DNA of 64,000 bases from Taeniopygia guttata. Its lineage: Eukaryota; Chordata; Aves; Passeriformes; Estrildidae. Position 1 is the first letter of the stretch. Each line of letters opens with the position of its first letter. Location: NCBI RefSeq assembly GCF_048771995.1, contig NC_133043.1, positions 7,024,501 to 7,088,500 on the forward strand. Direction: 5' to 3'. The notes below the pieces were generated by a model. It made no database searches, had not been told where the DNA came from, and saw only the letters and a program-made list of their open reading frames with translations. The position numbers and the translations under genes are program-made. Of the stretch, positions 22,216 to 35,223 are shown piece by piece.

Positions 22216-24180
22216 CGGGCTGAAAGAGCCTCCTTTCTCCCTGGAAATAGCTCGTATTTTGAGTTTTAGCCTGAAATGCACGACAGTGCTGTCGTAGGAT
22301 TTAAAATTGGAGCTTTAGTGGTGGCTGGTTCTTGTGAAGAGGGGGAGGCACAGAGTGGGATGAATATAAGGTTCACAGAGACAACTTTTCCCCTTAGGCA
22401 AGAAGTCTGGGGACAGCTGCAAAATCAGTAAGAACCTTACATTTTCATCTTATTTTAGAGAAAGCAGAGAGAGGGCAGTCCATAGTCAAAGGACAAATTT
22501 CCAAGGGTACCAGAATGCTGTATTCCCTCAGCTACCATTGATTTCCAATAGGAATTAACTGGCTTTTATGCCTTCAAGCATTTCTGTTTAAACCAGAGTG
22601 CTAAAATGACTGATATATGTTTATTTCCTTGTTTTAATCCCTCCTGAAAGTGCTTTTGTGCAAACTATTGTCTAATTCTCCGTGCCATGCTATGAAGCGG
22701 TGAAAGCCTCGTTTACTTGTAGGAGCAGGATTCAGCCCTATAAAAATATTGTCTTGAGCTCTTGATTGTAATGTGCTGTGAGGTGAACAACACACAAATA
22801 CACAAATACAGCCCTGCTTTCCTTCCTGGTGCTGCTCATCAGCGTTCGTGTCTCTCTCCAACACGCTCCAAACGCTCAAAGCTATATTCAATAAAGGGCT
22901 GGTGAGGGAGAAGAAACCAAACTGAATTCTTTTCAGGCAGGGGGTTTCTTTATCAGATTCAGCCATGCACTGACAAAGCTCAGGTCCAAGCGCTGCGGTG
23001 GAATTTGCTTTTCTCTGGAAGTTTGGACTCGGCCGGTGCCCTCGGCAGCCTCGCATTCCTCTGCGGCAGCTGGACACAGCAGCTGGGAATGCAGGCGGAT
23101 GCTTCACAGGGCCAAATCCTGCCTGCATGGCACTCAAGGGGATTGACTGCCACAGACCTCAAGTGAGATCCATTTCTGGCATAAATAGATCATCTCTGAG
23201 AATTAGGTTGCGTGCAACTTTCGTAGTCCTGTCTCCTTTTGTTTTGAAGTTGTTCTCTCTCTGGTTTTTTATCTGTCTTCATCTAGTGTCCAGGACAGAG
23301 GGAAAACAGAGAGCAGATATTTTGTTTTCTGCTGTGCTACCTGATTTGTTTTGGGTGATCACACGAGGTGTTAGAGGTGAACAGATATTTTGTTTTCTGC
23401 TGTGTTACCTGATTTGTTTTGGGTGATCACACGAGATGTTTGAGGTGAGCAGAGTAATATGTTCTTCTAGACAGAGAATTAATTAATCTGTTTAGTAAAT
23501 ACCTAATTTCAACTTTCCAGTTTTCCTTCTAGCACAAGAAAGTTTAATTATGCAACACCAGGCATCGGTGAGCCTGAGAGACACTCGTTTTCTTGAAGAT
23601 GTAGGATACACAGATATATCCATGGGAACTTAGTCCTGTTAAACTCTTCAGAAACAGTTTGTGGCCTGAAGTTGTTCTGCAGCACAGCAAAAGCTGTTAT
23701 CTGAACAAAAGGCACTTCTGCTCTCAGCATGCACTGAGCCTCCTCTGGACACCCACAGGCATTAACAGAATATTTCCTACTGGGTGCAACTGGGCCTGGA
23801 GCATGTGAGAACTGTGATCAATCAGAATTAAAAGGGGGACGATGCAGGAATCTGGAATACTGATGTTTCCCATTTGCCTGTGTACACAAGGAGCACATCT
23901 TTCAGCAGTGTGGGTGGCAAGTTACCAGAAGAAGTGGTGAATTTCCCATTTTCCCAGCTGTCTAGGTAAGGACTGCAAGTGCTTTTATGGAAGATGAATT
24001 TTAATCAAACAGGAATAGGGAGGTCAGTGTATAATTACTGTCAGAGTAAATCCTCAGGGACTTGCAAACAAAGCCAAATCATCAAGGATCAAATTGTCTC
24101 ATGAACCTCAAGATCTGTTATTCCCTATGTGGTTCTCTTGTAATATTTTAAAAAGTATTGCTCTGAAAATGATAAATAAC
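22216..24180. other. Upstream flank of UTS2R
   Basis: Normal AT-rich sequence resumes right of the CpG island. It may hold distal promoter elements or a 5' non-coding exon, but nothing specific is visible. The only repeat recognised is the 68-bp duplicate at 23314. No coding gene can be supported. Confidence 0.5.
23314..23449 (+). repeat. 68-bp tandem duplication
   Basis: Two adjacent copies with period 68 (23314-23381 and 23382-23449) share CAGATATTTTGTTTTCTGCT and GGGTGATCACACGAG and differ at a few positions. This is a simple local duplication. Confidence 0.92.
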
Positions 24181-24335
24181 ACAGAATCTCATGGAATCAC
24201 CAAGAATGGTTTGGGTTGGAAGGGACCTTAAAGATAATTTCATTCCACTCCCTGTCATGGGCAGGGACATATTCCACTATCCCAGGCTGCTCCAAGTCCC
24301 ATTCAGCCTGGCCTTGGACACTTCCAGGGTTGAGG
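24181..24335 (-). mobile_element. CR1 LINE 3' end fragment
   Basis: The reverse complement of the common avian CR1 tail is present: TGGTTTGGGTTGGAAGGGAC followed by the GCCATGGGCAGGGACA-like segment (here with TCATGG) and the GGCCTTGGACACTTCCAGGG segment. The 3' end is at about 24181. The fragment is heavily 5'-truncated and non-functional. Confidence 0.93.
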
Positions 24336-27300
24336 CAGCACAGCTGCTGTGGACAATACCTTGCACGTGTACTTCAGGTGCAAAATTTCCCCTCTGGAGC
24401 CGTGTATGGCTCATGCTGAGCATTCCCAGCCATCTTAAAATATAGCTCCACGTGGCATTTTATTCTCTGCTTTGAACAGAACTTTCTTTAAGGTGCTCAG
24501 CACCTAATTTTAGCACTTCCTAACAAATTTTTCTTCTTGTTAGGAAGCAGACAGTAGCAGTCTACGTGGTGAGGGCTGTTTGAATAGCATGTCCAATTTT
24601 CTTCTTGTAAAGCCCTTGATATTCTCTGTGAATAACTGGTGCTCCTTTGTTTGGCTGTGAAGGTCATGGCATATATGGTGGGCAGCTGAAAGCTGTTGCC
24701 TTGGCAAATTGAAAGGCAGCTCTCCTTGCTCCATTCAGCTGTCACAGGGTCCAAACTGAGTGTTGTCTGGGCAAATGAGTGTTTGGAAGCAGAGGCTCCT
24801 TGTTAGGCACCATCTTTGTACACGTTGTCCTCCTAAAGTACCTTTTGGGTGGAATTTTATTGTTGAGAGTGAATTTAGACTTCAGGATAGGGAGCATGTG
24901 AAATGCTGCATCTGTGTCCTCAATGTGAGCTTTGGGTGGAGGTGCTGTGGATGACAGGTCCAGCCTTTGGCTGAGTTTGATTTTGGTTGTACAAGTTCTG
25001 CCTGGCCAGCTGGGCACTGATGTTTCTCGTGATACTCTTGTGTCCAGTCACCACATGGATGATCCTCTTCCCACCAGAAGTGCAGGAAGTGAAAAGATTT
25101 AATTGATCACTTGCCAAAGGATCAGGAAAGTATTTTGCTTTGGCCAGGTTCAGAGGGGTCCTGACAGCGTATCTGAGTGAGGAGGGCAGAGGGAGGGATG
25201 TCTCTGGAGAAACCAGGGCTGAGGTTTGTTAGATCCCAAGCATGTGCTGTCAGATGAGATCCATACATTCATTTCTTAATCCTAAACTTAGGGGCTCAGT
25301 TATCATCTGGCAGCGCAGAGCCTGTCAGTGGAATGCAACATTGCAGGGGAAGGGATGACAAAGAGGAATTGAAAGCAACTGCAGCTCAGTGTCCCAGGGG
25401 ACAGCCAGAGCCTGATTTGGCTGTGCTGCTGATTCAATAACCTTTTCTCAGGTTACCACCCACTGGTGTAAAATCCCTGCAGCTTGGCCATGGAGTCTCA
25501 TTGGAGCAATGTTTATGCTCTGCAATAAGCACAGGGACTTGTCACTCTATGAAATTGTTTCTGAGCCACTCATCACTCAGGTGCAGGGGATTATCTGAGA
25601 GCATGGAATGTGCACACTGATTGCAGCAGAGTCGCTCTGCTGCACAGATATAAGGAAGAGCAAATTTGATCCCCAACTTCTGAATGTGTTAACATCTATG
25701 TTTACATCTGTCCTATAGAGTAGAATATGCCCTTAAATTGAAATTTAAATTTGCAAGTATACTTTATTTCAAAGTTAGAGCTTTCTCCCCTCCCTCAGAG
25801 GGTTGAGATGCAAGTGTCCTGGCTCTGGAGGAGTCACTGGAGAGAACCCTCTGCAAGATCCCTAAAGAGGACTGTGTAAGAGGACTAAAGAGTCCTAAAG
25901 AGGACTGACAGGTTTCAGTCAGCATTTTATTTCAGGAGTGTAGTTGAATGAGTTTTAAAAACCCTCCCAGATAAAAAGAACATAGGAGGGACTTGTACTT
26001 TTAATCACAGCACTCCTGAGCAAGTGTCCTGTGGCTCCTGATGCCCAGTGAGGACAGCAGGGTCCCTGGCAGGGTAAGGTCTGAGGTGCCACATGGATTT
26101 GTGCCCTCAGGGGATCTGGCTGAATCTCCCTTTGTGGGCAGCTTCAGGCCAGTTTTAGGAAGGCACTCCCAGGGTCACTGGGTCCAATTTTATGTCATTT
26201 CAAGCACCTGTGTGACAGACATGAGCCCAGAAAATCTGCACCTCACCTCTCGTGCATCCAAAACCATCAAACACCTTTGGGGGGCTGCAGAAAGCCTGAG
26301 ACCTTCAGCGCTGAAGATACACAGTGCAGAGAGCACAGTGACCACAGGAAAAGGTGAGGACAGCAAAGGTTTTGTCCTTGCTTTTTGCAGAAGATAAAGA
26401 GTGTAAATTGTGTGCTGTTACAGTGACTTTCAGACGTTCTGGATTTTTAGGATCTTCTCCTTGTGTTAAAGCGTTTGAGATCATTTTACAATGGAAAAAA
26501 ATAATACATATTAATAACCCCGAGTCATTTCCTGCAGAAACTCAAACCACTACCATTACACTTAGATCTGAATTCTTTCTCCTCCCCTGAAAGACAGAAT
26601 TGTACATGGAAAAAAGAAAAAATTCCTCTTCCTTTACCATGCGTGTGAGTGCAAAGGAGACTGTCTTGGCTCCAGGGAGGTTTTTATTGTTACATAATAC
26701 AGCATCTGCACAGACTGGGCACTGCAGTGATGGTGCCAAAGAGCTGGCAGAGATCTGGCCTGGAGAGCACAGGGTGGGGCTGGGGGGAGCAGCAGGTTTG
26801 ATTTGGCAACCTGAGTTACCTTTTGTCTTGCTGAAGGAGCTCTGGGAGCTCAGTGCAGTGTTGCTTTTGGTACTTGATTTGTTTTTGTTCAAGGTGGGAA
26901 GGCTTTTATTCCTATTAAATGGCCTTTTCTACTTATGGAAAAATTAGAGACTTTATATCTGCAGATTTCTTCCTCAGAGAGAGTTTGGCTCTTCCCACAG
27001 GCTAAACTCCACTTGGAGTGTGCAAATCCTACAGCACGCTCTCATCTCCAGAACTCAGCCTGTTGTTAATAAAGAACTTCAGATGTTGGGAACTCACTCT
27101 TCTCGTGACTTCTGTGATTATTTCTTGGTCCACACCGAGTTATTGCCTTCAAGTGAACAGTGTGCATTTCATGGGAGCTGTGAGAGGCACTGCTGGGGAT
27201 CTGCAAGGAGGATCCAGAGTGGTGGAGAGGGAAACTCCTGCACCGTTTTGGAGGAACAGTTAATAGAATGGATGTTGTTTCATATTGGTTTATAGGAATT

Positions 27301-30300
27301 ATATAAAAACTCTTGACAGATGTGAGAAAAGGATGGAAGCCCAAGGAATCTCCTTTTGCCAAAGAAACAATTCCTGGTCAAGCCTCATGCTTGGTGTCTG
27401 GGTTGGAGCTCACTTGAGCCAGTGTGAGCTTTTTCCTGGATTTCAGTGAGATTTGGAGAAAGCCATTGATTAAAAACCAAACAAGAACAGAGCCGGGTCC
27501 AGCTTTGGGGTTGTTTGAACTGAGTGGTGCTTCTGGCTTGGAGGATGGCAACAAAACATCCTTTTAAAGGTGGATTATTTAAACTCCTGCAGCAGCAGCC
27601 GTGCTCAGAGCATGGCAAAGCAGGGCTGAGAGCTCTCCAGGCACAGCTCTTGGGCTGAGGGTGACAGCTCTGTGTGTGCCTCAGAGCCTCTGCTTAGTCA
27701 CTTCTCATTTTTATCTTCCCTTACAGGTTTCTTCCTCCTGAAGGCCTCAGAGGAGCTCTTGGTGCAGGTGTGTGTGCTATGCAGAAAAGGAGACTGCGCT
27801 GCAACCCAGCAGCACAGGGCAGGGGATCTCACTGCTACCAATTTCATCTGTAAGCTGACTCTTGTCTCCACATTCTAGTACCTCTGGGGAAGCTGGGAAC
27901 CATTTGTTATATTTTCATTTTAATGTTTCTCTGACTTATTTATATGAGGATGTGTGTCAGTCTATCAGTGTCAGATGCTGCTGCTGAAGGGGGATTCAGG
28001 CAGTGAAACTCCAGCTGTGTTGGTACCTCTGTCAGCTGTAGTGAGAGCAGTGAAGTCCTCCTGATGTTTTTCCATTGCCTTTGGATCAGACTCCCTCCTG
28101 CACGTCACCGTGCCATATCCTCACCATGAATGATAAACAGAAGCACTGGAGAGGAGCAATGATAAAGGAAATACAGGGATTTTTTTTTCTTTATTGGAGG
28201 GGGTTTTGGGCTATTTTTTTAGTTTGTGGCTACTTGTAGATGATCAGAAAATCAATGTTCATAAACTCGAAGCCTTAAGAACTAAGCATTAGGAGCACAG
28301 CTTTTTCCCTGCAGGCTGCAGAGGGCCAGGTACATTTGTAATTCTTCACTAATAAGCTTGGGACTAGATTAGCATATATATTTGTAAAAACACAAATACT
28401 TTTATTACTGAAGACAGCCCAGAGCTTAGGCCCCTTCAGTTTGCCTAGAAAATTGAATATTTGATCCTCCCCCACTAATTGTATGTTTTTCTTGTCTCCT
28501 GGCAGTCTGCACAAAAGCTCTGAAGTATGTGACATACGACAAAGAGAACACCAAAATCTGCTGTGCCATATGATCAGCTCACATTGCAGTGGGCATGTTC
28601 CTGGCTCCACAGAGCTTCACAGCCATCACACTATTCCCTGCTTCCTGATGGGAATTTGTGCCTTTAACTGTCTGCAGTAAGTCACAAGTATTTCCTCCCA
28701 AAGCATGCAATGTTCATGCTTCATTTAAATCTAAAATACACCTGGGATTGGGGAGAGGGGTTGGTGATCCTGGGCACTGCTGTTGTTTGTGGGAGCCCAG
28801 CACATCCCTCTGGCTATCCTGGCTGGCTCCAGACCCTGACAGGGGGCTCATAGACCTTGGCACAAAGTCAAAAACACTTCCAGGGTTCAGGCTGGTGAGC
28901 TGTGGGCTGAAGCGTCTTTCCCAAGTGGGAGAAATAGCAGAAAGTATATTGTTTTTTTCACTTTTCTCTGTTCTCCTCACCCCTTCCTAACCTGCTCAGA
29001 AACACCTCACCACTGGGAGCATGGAGTTGAAGAAAGGTGGGAGAGAATCTGACAGACCTGCTGGGCTTCCATGACTTTTCTTACATATTGGTGGAACATT
29101 GAATGCAGGCACTGATTGTTACCTCTTGATTCTCCCAATCTTCATGTTCCCAGTGGCTCTGGGGTTGTTCTGTTGTTCTCTGCACTGGCACTTTGAATGA
29201 ACTCACTGCAGGGAAGGAGTCTGCAGGAATATTTGTCTCCCAGAGATGTTTACTCATGTCTGGCAGTTGTGGTGGCACTCAAGTTGAAGGTGTCACCTCT
29301 GCTCAGTCCTTGAGGTGCCACAGCTCTGCTGCCCAGCTGAGATCCAAACACATCTCCAGAACCTCACACATCAATTATGCATTTGAAAGAAACAAATAGC
29401 GTGACAGAGGCATTTCATGGTGAAGGGAAAAATCTCTTCCAATCTCTGTGATAGTGCTCAGAGAGGCAATTCCATCTCTCCCAGAAAGATGCCAATGCAA
29501 AAGTCTGTCCAAGCTGCTTCATAGCAGGGTTGGAGAATGGCAGCAGCACATCAATTCTGCACTGAAACACCAGAAAACCTCAGAATTCTTGATTTAGATC
29601 AAAGTCCACTTTGAAAAGAGGATTTAGGCATTTAAAAAATGTTACTCTGTTCCTGTGTGCTGTTTTCTCTTCCAAGAGAAGCTGTCTGCATTATGTAGTA
29701 AGCTCTTGAAAGCATAACTAGTTATGTAATTATTAGAATTATATTTGCATTCCCAACTAGGTTGTGTATAACTAATATGGTAATATATGCTAATTAAATA
29801 CCAATTAATAATTTTAAAAATGAGATCTGACTCTATACAGCTATCACAGATGTAGTAAATACTCATTGCTTATCAAGAACTAATCAGGTGTGTTTTACTA
29901 TGCAGCCCTAGTCCTATATAAATGCATTGTGCCAATTATTTGGAACAGATTTAATGTGCTTTTTATTCATATTGCACAGCTACTGCTGACTGAGTGGCAA
30001 TCACTGTAATGTATTTGACTGCTTTTATATTAGTTCACACTAATGCTTCCAGCGATTCACATTGGGATGAATTTTGTTCCAACCATCAGAAAATGCCCAA
30101 ATTTAATAAGTTTTACCCTGTGAGGTAGAGGGGTTTCCTCATCCTTAATCCAGCCAGGCAATCCAGGTAGGCTGATGAAAAAATTTGTCTTTGTATAGTT
30201 TGAGGCTGTTTGGCTCTGGCATGGTATCTTCCATCTCTTTATCTGCAGGCTTCAGCAACCCTGTGGAAGAGAATCAATGTCCCCATCCAGCTGAGATGCT

Positions 30301-32804
30301 TCTGATTTAAAAAACATCCAGAGTTTCTGCTGCCAGAGGGAAACAGGATATTTTGAACTCAGTCTCTGGTATGAGTTTCTGCTGCAAGTTTAGAGTCATG
30401 CTATACACCTGGGGGGATAAGCCCAAGCTAAATTAGCTGAACACGATGTCTGCTGCCTGCTGTACCCTGGGAATGAGCCAAGGGAAAGGCTGGCAGGGTG
30501 CAGCCAAGCAGGGCACTGAGACCAAGGAGTCCCTGGGCACCCTGGCTGGGAGAGGCTTGTGCAGCAGTGGCTGTGCCTGCTGAGGGCTGGGGACACTCAG
30601 CACTTCCCAAGGGACCTGGCTTCTGGCTTGCAGGGCTCTTCTCCAGACTTTTGCCATGTTGGGAGTTTGGATTTGATTTTTTTTTAAATTGTGTTTTGCC
30701 TTGGAAGACAATTCCCTCATGAAAAAAGAATCAAAAAAAAGGGTGACTAAAGAGTCTCTTTCTGTGGCTCCCGAGGCACGTTCACTTTCAGCAGTGAAAA
30801 TCTGTTTGACACAAATTCTGTGGGCTCCCAGGTCAAAGGTTTGGCAGTGGCAGAATTAAGGCTTTGCCTGCAGCTTCTCTTGTGTGGATGAACATTTCTT
30901 CACGACTTCTTTCATGTAGTTCAAGTAGTTTCTAAGCTCTGATGTATTTGCTGTCATTAGAAATGTCTCCCAAATCCATAAAGCTCAGAATTTAGTGAAA
31001 CTTATGAAGAATACTTTTTTTTTTTTTAACTTGCTGCCTTTTAAAAGCACTTGCAACTTCTTTTAGTTACTTATTGCATCACTTAGGGGTCCCAGCATCA
31101 AGATAGTTGGACTTTTCCTTCCTGCTCTTCTTAGTTTGTTCCTCCTCACTTTTAGGAATCTGGCTCACTGATTTTCAGGGTTTTTAACTTCTGGAACTCA
31201 TGACACCTTAAACAGATTATATCAGCTCATTTGGTTTCACTTAGAAACCAATCAACCCAAATTATCTTCAGTGCCATGTAATGAAACTAAGTTCAAGCAC
31301 TTTTCTCAAAGTGTTTTCCTGAGGCACTTCTGTGAGCTCAAGCTGTGCTGCATTTTCAGGACAATTTAAGTCTGGAGCTTACTTGAGACTTCATCAGCAA
31401 GGTAAGAGAGCATTAGTAACTATTCTAATTTTTCAAGTCAAGATAGTTTTCTGGCAGAATGGCTCTGTGCTTCCTTTAAAGTCACTGCATCTCTTTTAAA
31501 TTTTTTTTTTCCTTAAAAACTAGGTATAGGAAAGGTAGATATTCAGTTTGATGCCGTTTGCGCTCTTGGTTATGTTGTTTCTCAATGGAGAAATACAAAT
31601 TCACTATTTCTAAGAGCAAGGTTTTTTCCTCTATATTGACAAGAAAAAAATGCCATTTTATTAAAAGCTCTGGATAAAATATCTATTGAGATATTGAGAT
31701 AGCTCTGGACAAACCCCAGGGTGGTAGAATCAGGTGTGCTCTTCACCTGAGTAATACACGTGTAAAAATGATGGGGGTGTTAAAATCACTGACTGCAGTA
31801 GGTGCCAAACAGAAGGTTTTTGTTTTAGAGAGCTTCATCTGGCTCAGAAAAGGGGTGGTGATGACAGAAATAGATATTTACAGGTCTTGAGCAGGCAGGA
31901 GTGTCCCTGACAGCAGCAGTGGGTGAGGCCAGGACAAGCCTGGCACAAATCAATCCCTGCTGGTCACTTCAGAGCAGCCTCTGTGTGGATTTTTTGGGGG
32001 AATTGATGTGGAGCCTTTAGCCTTTGAATCCCTTGCTGGTTTGTGAGCCCAGCTGGCTGAACTGAGCTAAATCCTGTCCCATGAGGGTGGTGAACATCAA
32101 ACCAGTCCCCAAAGAACAGCAAAACCCAGTCTGAAACACCAAAGTCAAAGCTAATGGAGCTGACCTGGGATAGAGCTCACCACAGAAAACAATGCTGAAG
32201 CAAATTTCTGATTACGGGGAATGTAATGATGCTGTTTCTTTTCAAAAGACAAATGGATGATAAGTGTCATCACAGGCTTCTTTCATTAAGCTAAATTCAC
32301 TCAGGAGTGCTTGTGTATTGAGAAGAACATTATGTGGAATCGAAAGTGCTCAGCCACAAAGCAGGCTATAGAAAGGTTAATGATTTCAAGCCAAAGTTAC
32401 ATATAAGCAGTGATAGTGTTACAACTTGTGTTATTCCATTTTTCTGTGGCAGTGCACATCTGTTTCTTTCATTTCAATGCAGGCTTTGGTCTCTAGAAGA
32501 GCTCTGAGTCTGGGAGCAGGGTACTTGACTGGGCTTTTGTGCTGGGCATTTCAAAGGCCTGCAGCCTGGTACTAAGATTGAGGCATTTAAGGATTTACCT
32601 CCTCATTAAAGAATAATGAGCATCAATGGAATTAATGGGTATTTCTCAAAAATTAAAAAAAAAAAACAACCTCAAACCATCCTGATTCTGCCCTTTGCAG
32701 AAGTCTGGGTTCAAAACACCTCCCACTGCTCTTTAAATCGCTGTGTCTCAATGAAGATGATGACAACTTGGACAAGAAGCAAACCTACTCCTAATATCAG
32801 ATAT
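24336..32804. other. Intergenic region upstream of UTS2R
   Basis: About 8.5 kb with no supportable gene or recognised transposon. It contains a small repeat and hairpin at 25861-25906, poly-T runs (for example near 31018), and an AT-rich, unique stretch at 29640-30080 noted separately. Open frames are short and lack motifs or plausible exon borders. Confidence 0.6.
25861..25906. repeat. Short direct repeat with internal hairpin
   Basis: CCTAAAGAGGACT occurs at 25861-25873 and again at 25894-25906 (period 33). Between them, AGGACT-AAAG-AGTCCT (25881-25896) can form a small hairpin. This is probably replication slippage. Confidence 0.8.
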
Positions 32805-32991
32805 TAGGATATTCTTCCTTGACACAGGTTCCCAGAGAAGCTGTGGGTGCCCCTGGATCCCTGGCAGTGTCCAAGATCAGGCTGGATGGGGCTTGGAGCA
32901 GCCTGGGACAGTGGGAGGTGTCCCTGCCATGGCAGGGGGTGGCACAAGGTGGTTTTTTAGGTCCCTTCTAATTCAAACCATTCTGTGATAA
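32805..32991 (+). mobile_element. CR1 LINE 3' end fragment
   Basis: The sense-strand CR1 tail is present: ACAGGTTCCCAGAGAAGCTG, then the GGCTGGATGGGGCTTGGAGC segment, and it ends near AAACCATTCTGTGAT at 32976-32989. It is truncated to under 200 bases. Confidence 0.93.
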
Positions 32992-34975
32992 GGAGAAGAG
33001 TAGGTTGTTACTGATGGGCTGAAAGGAAGGAAAAAAATTAGAGACAACTGCATTAATTCTGTCCAGCAACCTCACTCATAGGGATTTTTATCACGTGCAG
33101 TTTGTATTGAGGGAAGAAGAAAGACTCCACTGTGCCAGCTGTAAATAAACCCAGCTCTGAGCTGGACATCAGCCTCCACATGTGGCTGCTGTCACTCCAT
33201 GGGACACAAATCCTGTGCTGCCCACTGGGATGAGTTATTTCAGGAGAGCTGGTGCCACCAGCAGGACCCTGGTGCTCCTTCAAGGCTCCCAACAAGAGGT
33301 GGGGTGGTGGGGTTGGGTGATGGATGGGCCAGGAGCAAGGCTGGGGCTGCTCTGGGCTCGGGGGCTCTTTCTGGAGCAGGGAGGAAGAGTTTGCCCAGAG
33401 TGAATTCGCCACAGTGGAACAAAGTGTTCCCCAGAATTGTGTTCTACAGCCAGGACAGCAGCAGCCTTTCTGCCAGCTGAGGGGCCTGCTGCAGGAACAC
33501 TTTGGCAAGGGGATAAAATTAGAGCCAAATCTGTGCTAAGCAGCCTGCTGGTGGGTGGCTGGATTGTGCAATGTTACTGGTACTCAAAATCCATTATCTG
33601 CTGCAAAATATCTCTGAATGAAATGAATTGCTAGAGCAGATAGCTCTTTATTTTGTTGTTTTTTTCTTCTTCCTCTCCACTCCCTTCCAAAAGCTGTGCA
33701 TTCAAGCACCTCCATTCAAATTCTTTGATGGTGAGAAGGCCAGGAAGACAGAACCTGTAATGAAACCTTCATCAAGAAAGTGAGATCAGGGTTAGAAAAT
33801 GAGCTCTTGCATTGTCAGAAATTCTTGGATTTGTTGAAACTTGGTCCTGGAAGGGATAAGCCAGAAAGCAGGCCTGAGAAAAAGAGGAAAAATACGATAT
33901 CTTTTCCTTTCAGCAGGCACTTTTGTGAGTGCAGTCATTTCTGGGAGAGGTATCAAGAGTTACAGCTGCTCTCAGCACTGCCAGGTGAGATGAGTGAATG
34001 GCAGAATCATCATCATGAAGAAATTGGTTTTGCCTTGGAAAAAGTGACCATAACTCAAGGGCTGTGCTCAACTGCATCTATTGATTTGCTGTGTACAAAC
34101 AAGAATTGTGACTGATTTCCTGGCTGGCAAATTAAGGAAATATGGCTGATTTTCTCTCACTGGGAGTAATTTTGGCCTCTCAAGGTCACATTTTAATATT
34201 ATTTAAGGTGTATTTAAGAACACATCTCTCTTGGTTCTAGAAACAAGGGAGGGCTGAGCCTGGGCTGCAGATGCCACAAAGGCATCAGAGCTGAAAGGGA
34301 AATGTTGTTGTTGCTTGTACCACCCTCTCTGGGTGACTGAGCCAGCACATTCTGGAGCCATGAGAGGTGATGAACAGCAGCAGCTCGTGGAGATGTTTGG
34401 AGTTCATAGCTGGAAGCAGACTGCTCCCTTCAACAATCTCAGCAGTGCAGCCCCGAGTGGAGCCACAGCCTCATTTAGCAAGGGTGGGGATGATACCCAG
34501 CACAAATAAACCCTCAGAGAGCAGGGAGGGAGAAATTGCAGCCAGGCCTGAAGAGTGTCTGCACTGCTGCCTCCGGGCACTGAGGAGTCCATGTGGAGCA
34601 GAGGTGGTGCACTCAGGCCCCTGACTTTTCATTTTGGGGTTTGAAACCACCTTGAAATGACACTCCCAGCTGGGGAGAAGGGCTGTTTACAGCTGGGGGA
34701 TGTGTGTGATGCCATCGGGACAGCCTGAGGTTACAAGTTTTGATGTGGAACTGTCCTGGATAACACAAACCCCTTTTGGCTCACACCTTTGCTGTCCTGT
34801 TTCCTCCTGGCTGCTGTTGCCAGTGGAGGGGACCCTTCCCAGGGTTTGTATTTTTATGTGACACAGGGCTTGGGGAGCAGCTCCCAGGGTGTCCCTACAG
34901 CACTGCAGGTCAGCCCTGGTCTGTGTCCAACCCCAGTGGGACCGTGGTGACAGAGCTGGTGGGACCTTCCAGAAG
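32992..34975. other. Intergenic sequence
   Basis: About 2 kb of unique-looking sequence. It is somewhat more GC-rich between 33180 and 33500 and from 34300 to 34975, giving overlapping short frames on both strands, none with recognisable motifs. I see no gene or transposon. Confidence 0.55.
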
Positions 34976-35223
34976 ATGGGGGATGGTTCTGAGGCCAAGG
35001 AGGTGGTCAGAAGATGGTTCTGAAGGCAAGGTGGTGATCAGGAGATGGTTCTGAAGGCGAGGTGGCGGTCAGGAGATGGTTCTGAGGCCAAGGAGGTGGT
35101 CAGGAGATGATTCTGAAGCTGATGTGATGGTCAGGAGATGGTTCTGAAGCTGATGTGATGGTCAGGAGATGGTTCTGAAGCCAAGGTGGTGGTCAGGGAA
35201 TGGCTCTGAAGCTGATGTGGTGG
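34976..35223 (+). repeat. 31-bp minisatellite, 8 units
   Basis: Eight units with an exact 31-base period start at 34976 and then every 31 bases (TCAG register at 35007, 35038, 35069, 35100, 35131, 35162, 35193). The core is TCAGGAGATGGTTCTGAAG. Units differ by substitutions only, and two main variants occur (GCTGATGTGATGG and GCCAAGGTGGTGG type ends). Intergenic. Confidence 0.95.

Noticed and set aside
21115..22281. A minus-strand frame with a repeating RLAEPHS heptapeptide upstream of UTS2R.
   Set aside because: The heptad is simply the translated 21-bp minisatellite; the frame differs from that of UTS2R and has no family resemblance. It is kept only as a DNA repeat.
20279..22297. A stopless + strand frame of over 670 codons antisense to UTS2R and through its CpG island.
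   Set aside because: It is the antisense shadow of a GC-rich coding exon plus a stop-free 21-bp repeat; its composition (Gly, Arg, Pro, His, Gln) follows base content and no domain is seen.
26041..26397. A 118-codon + strand frame ending near a GT donor-like site.
   Set aside because: No domain, no matching acceptor or partner exon, and its composition resembles the surrounding non-coding sequence.
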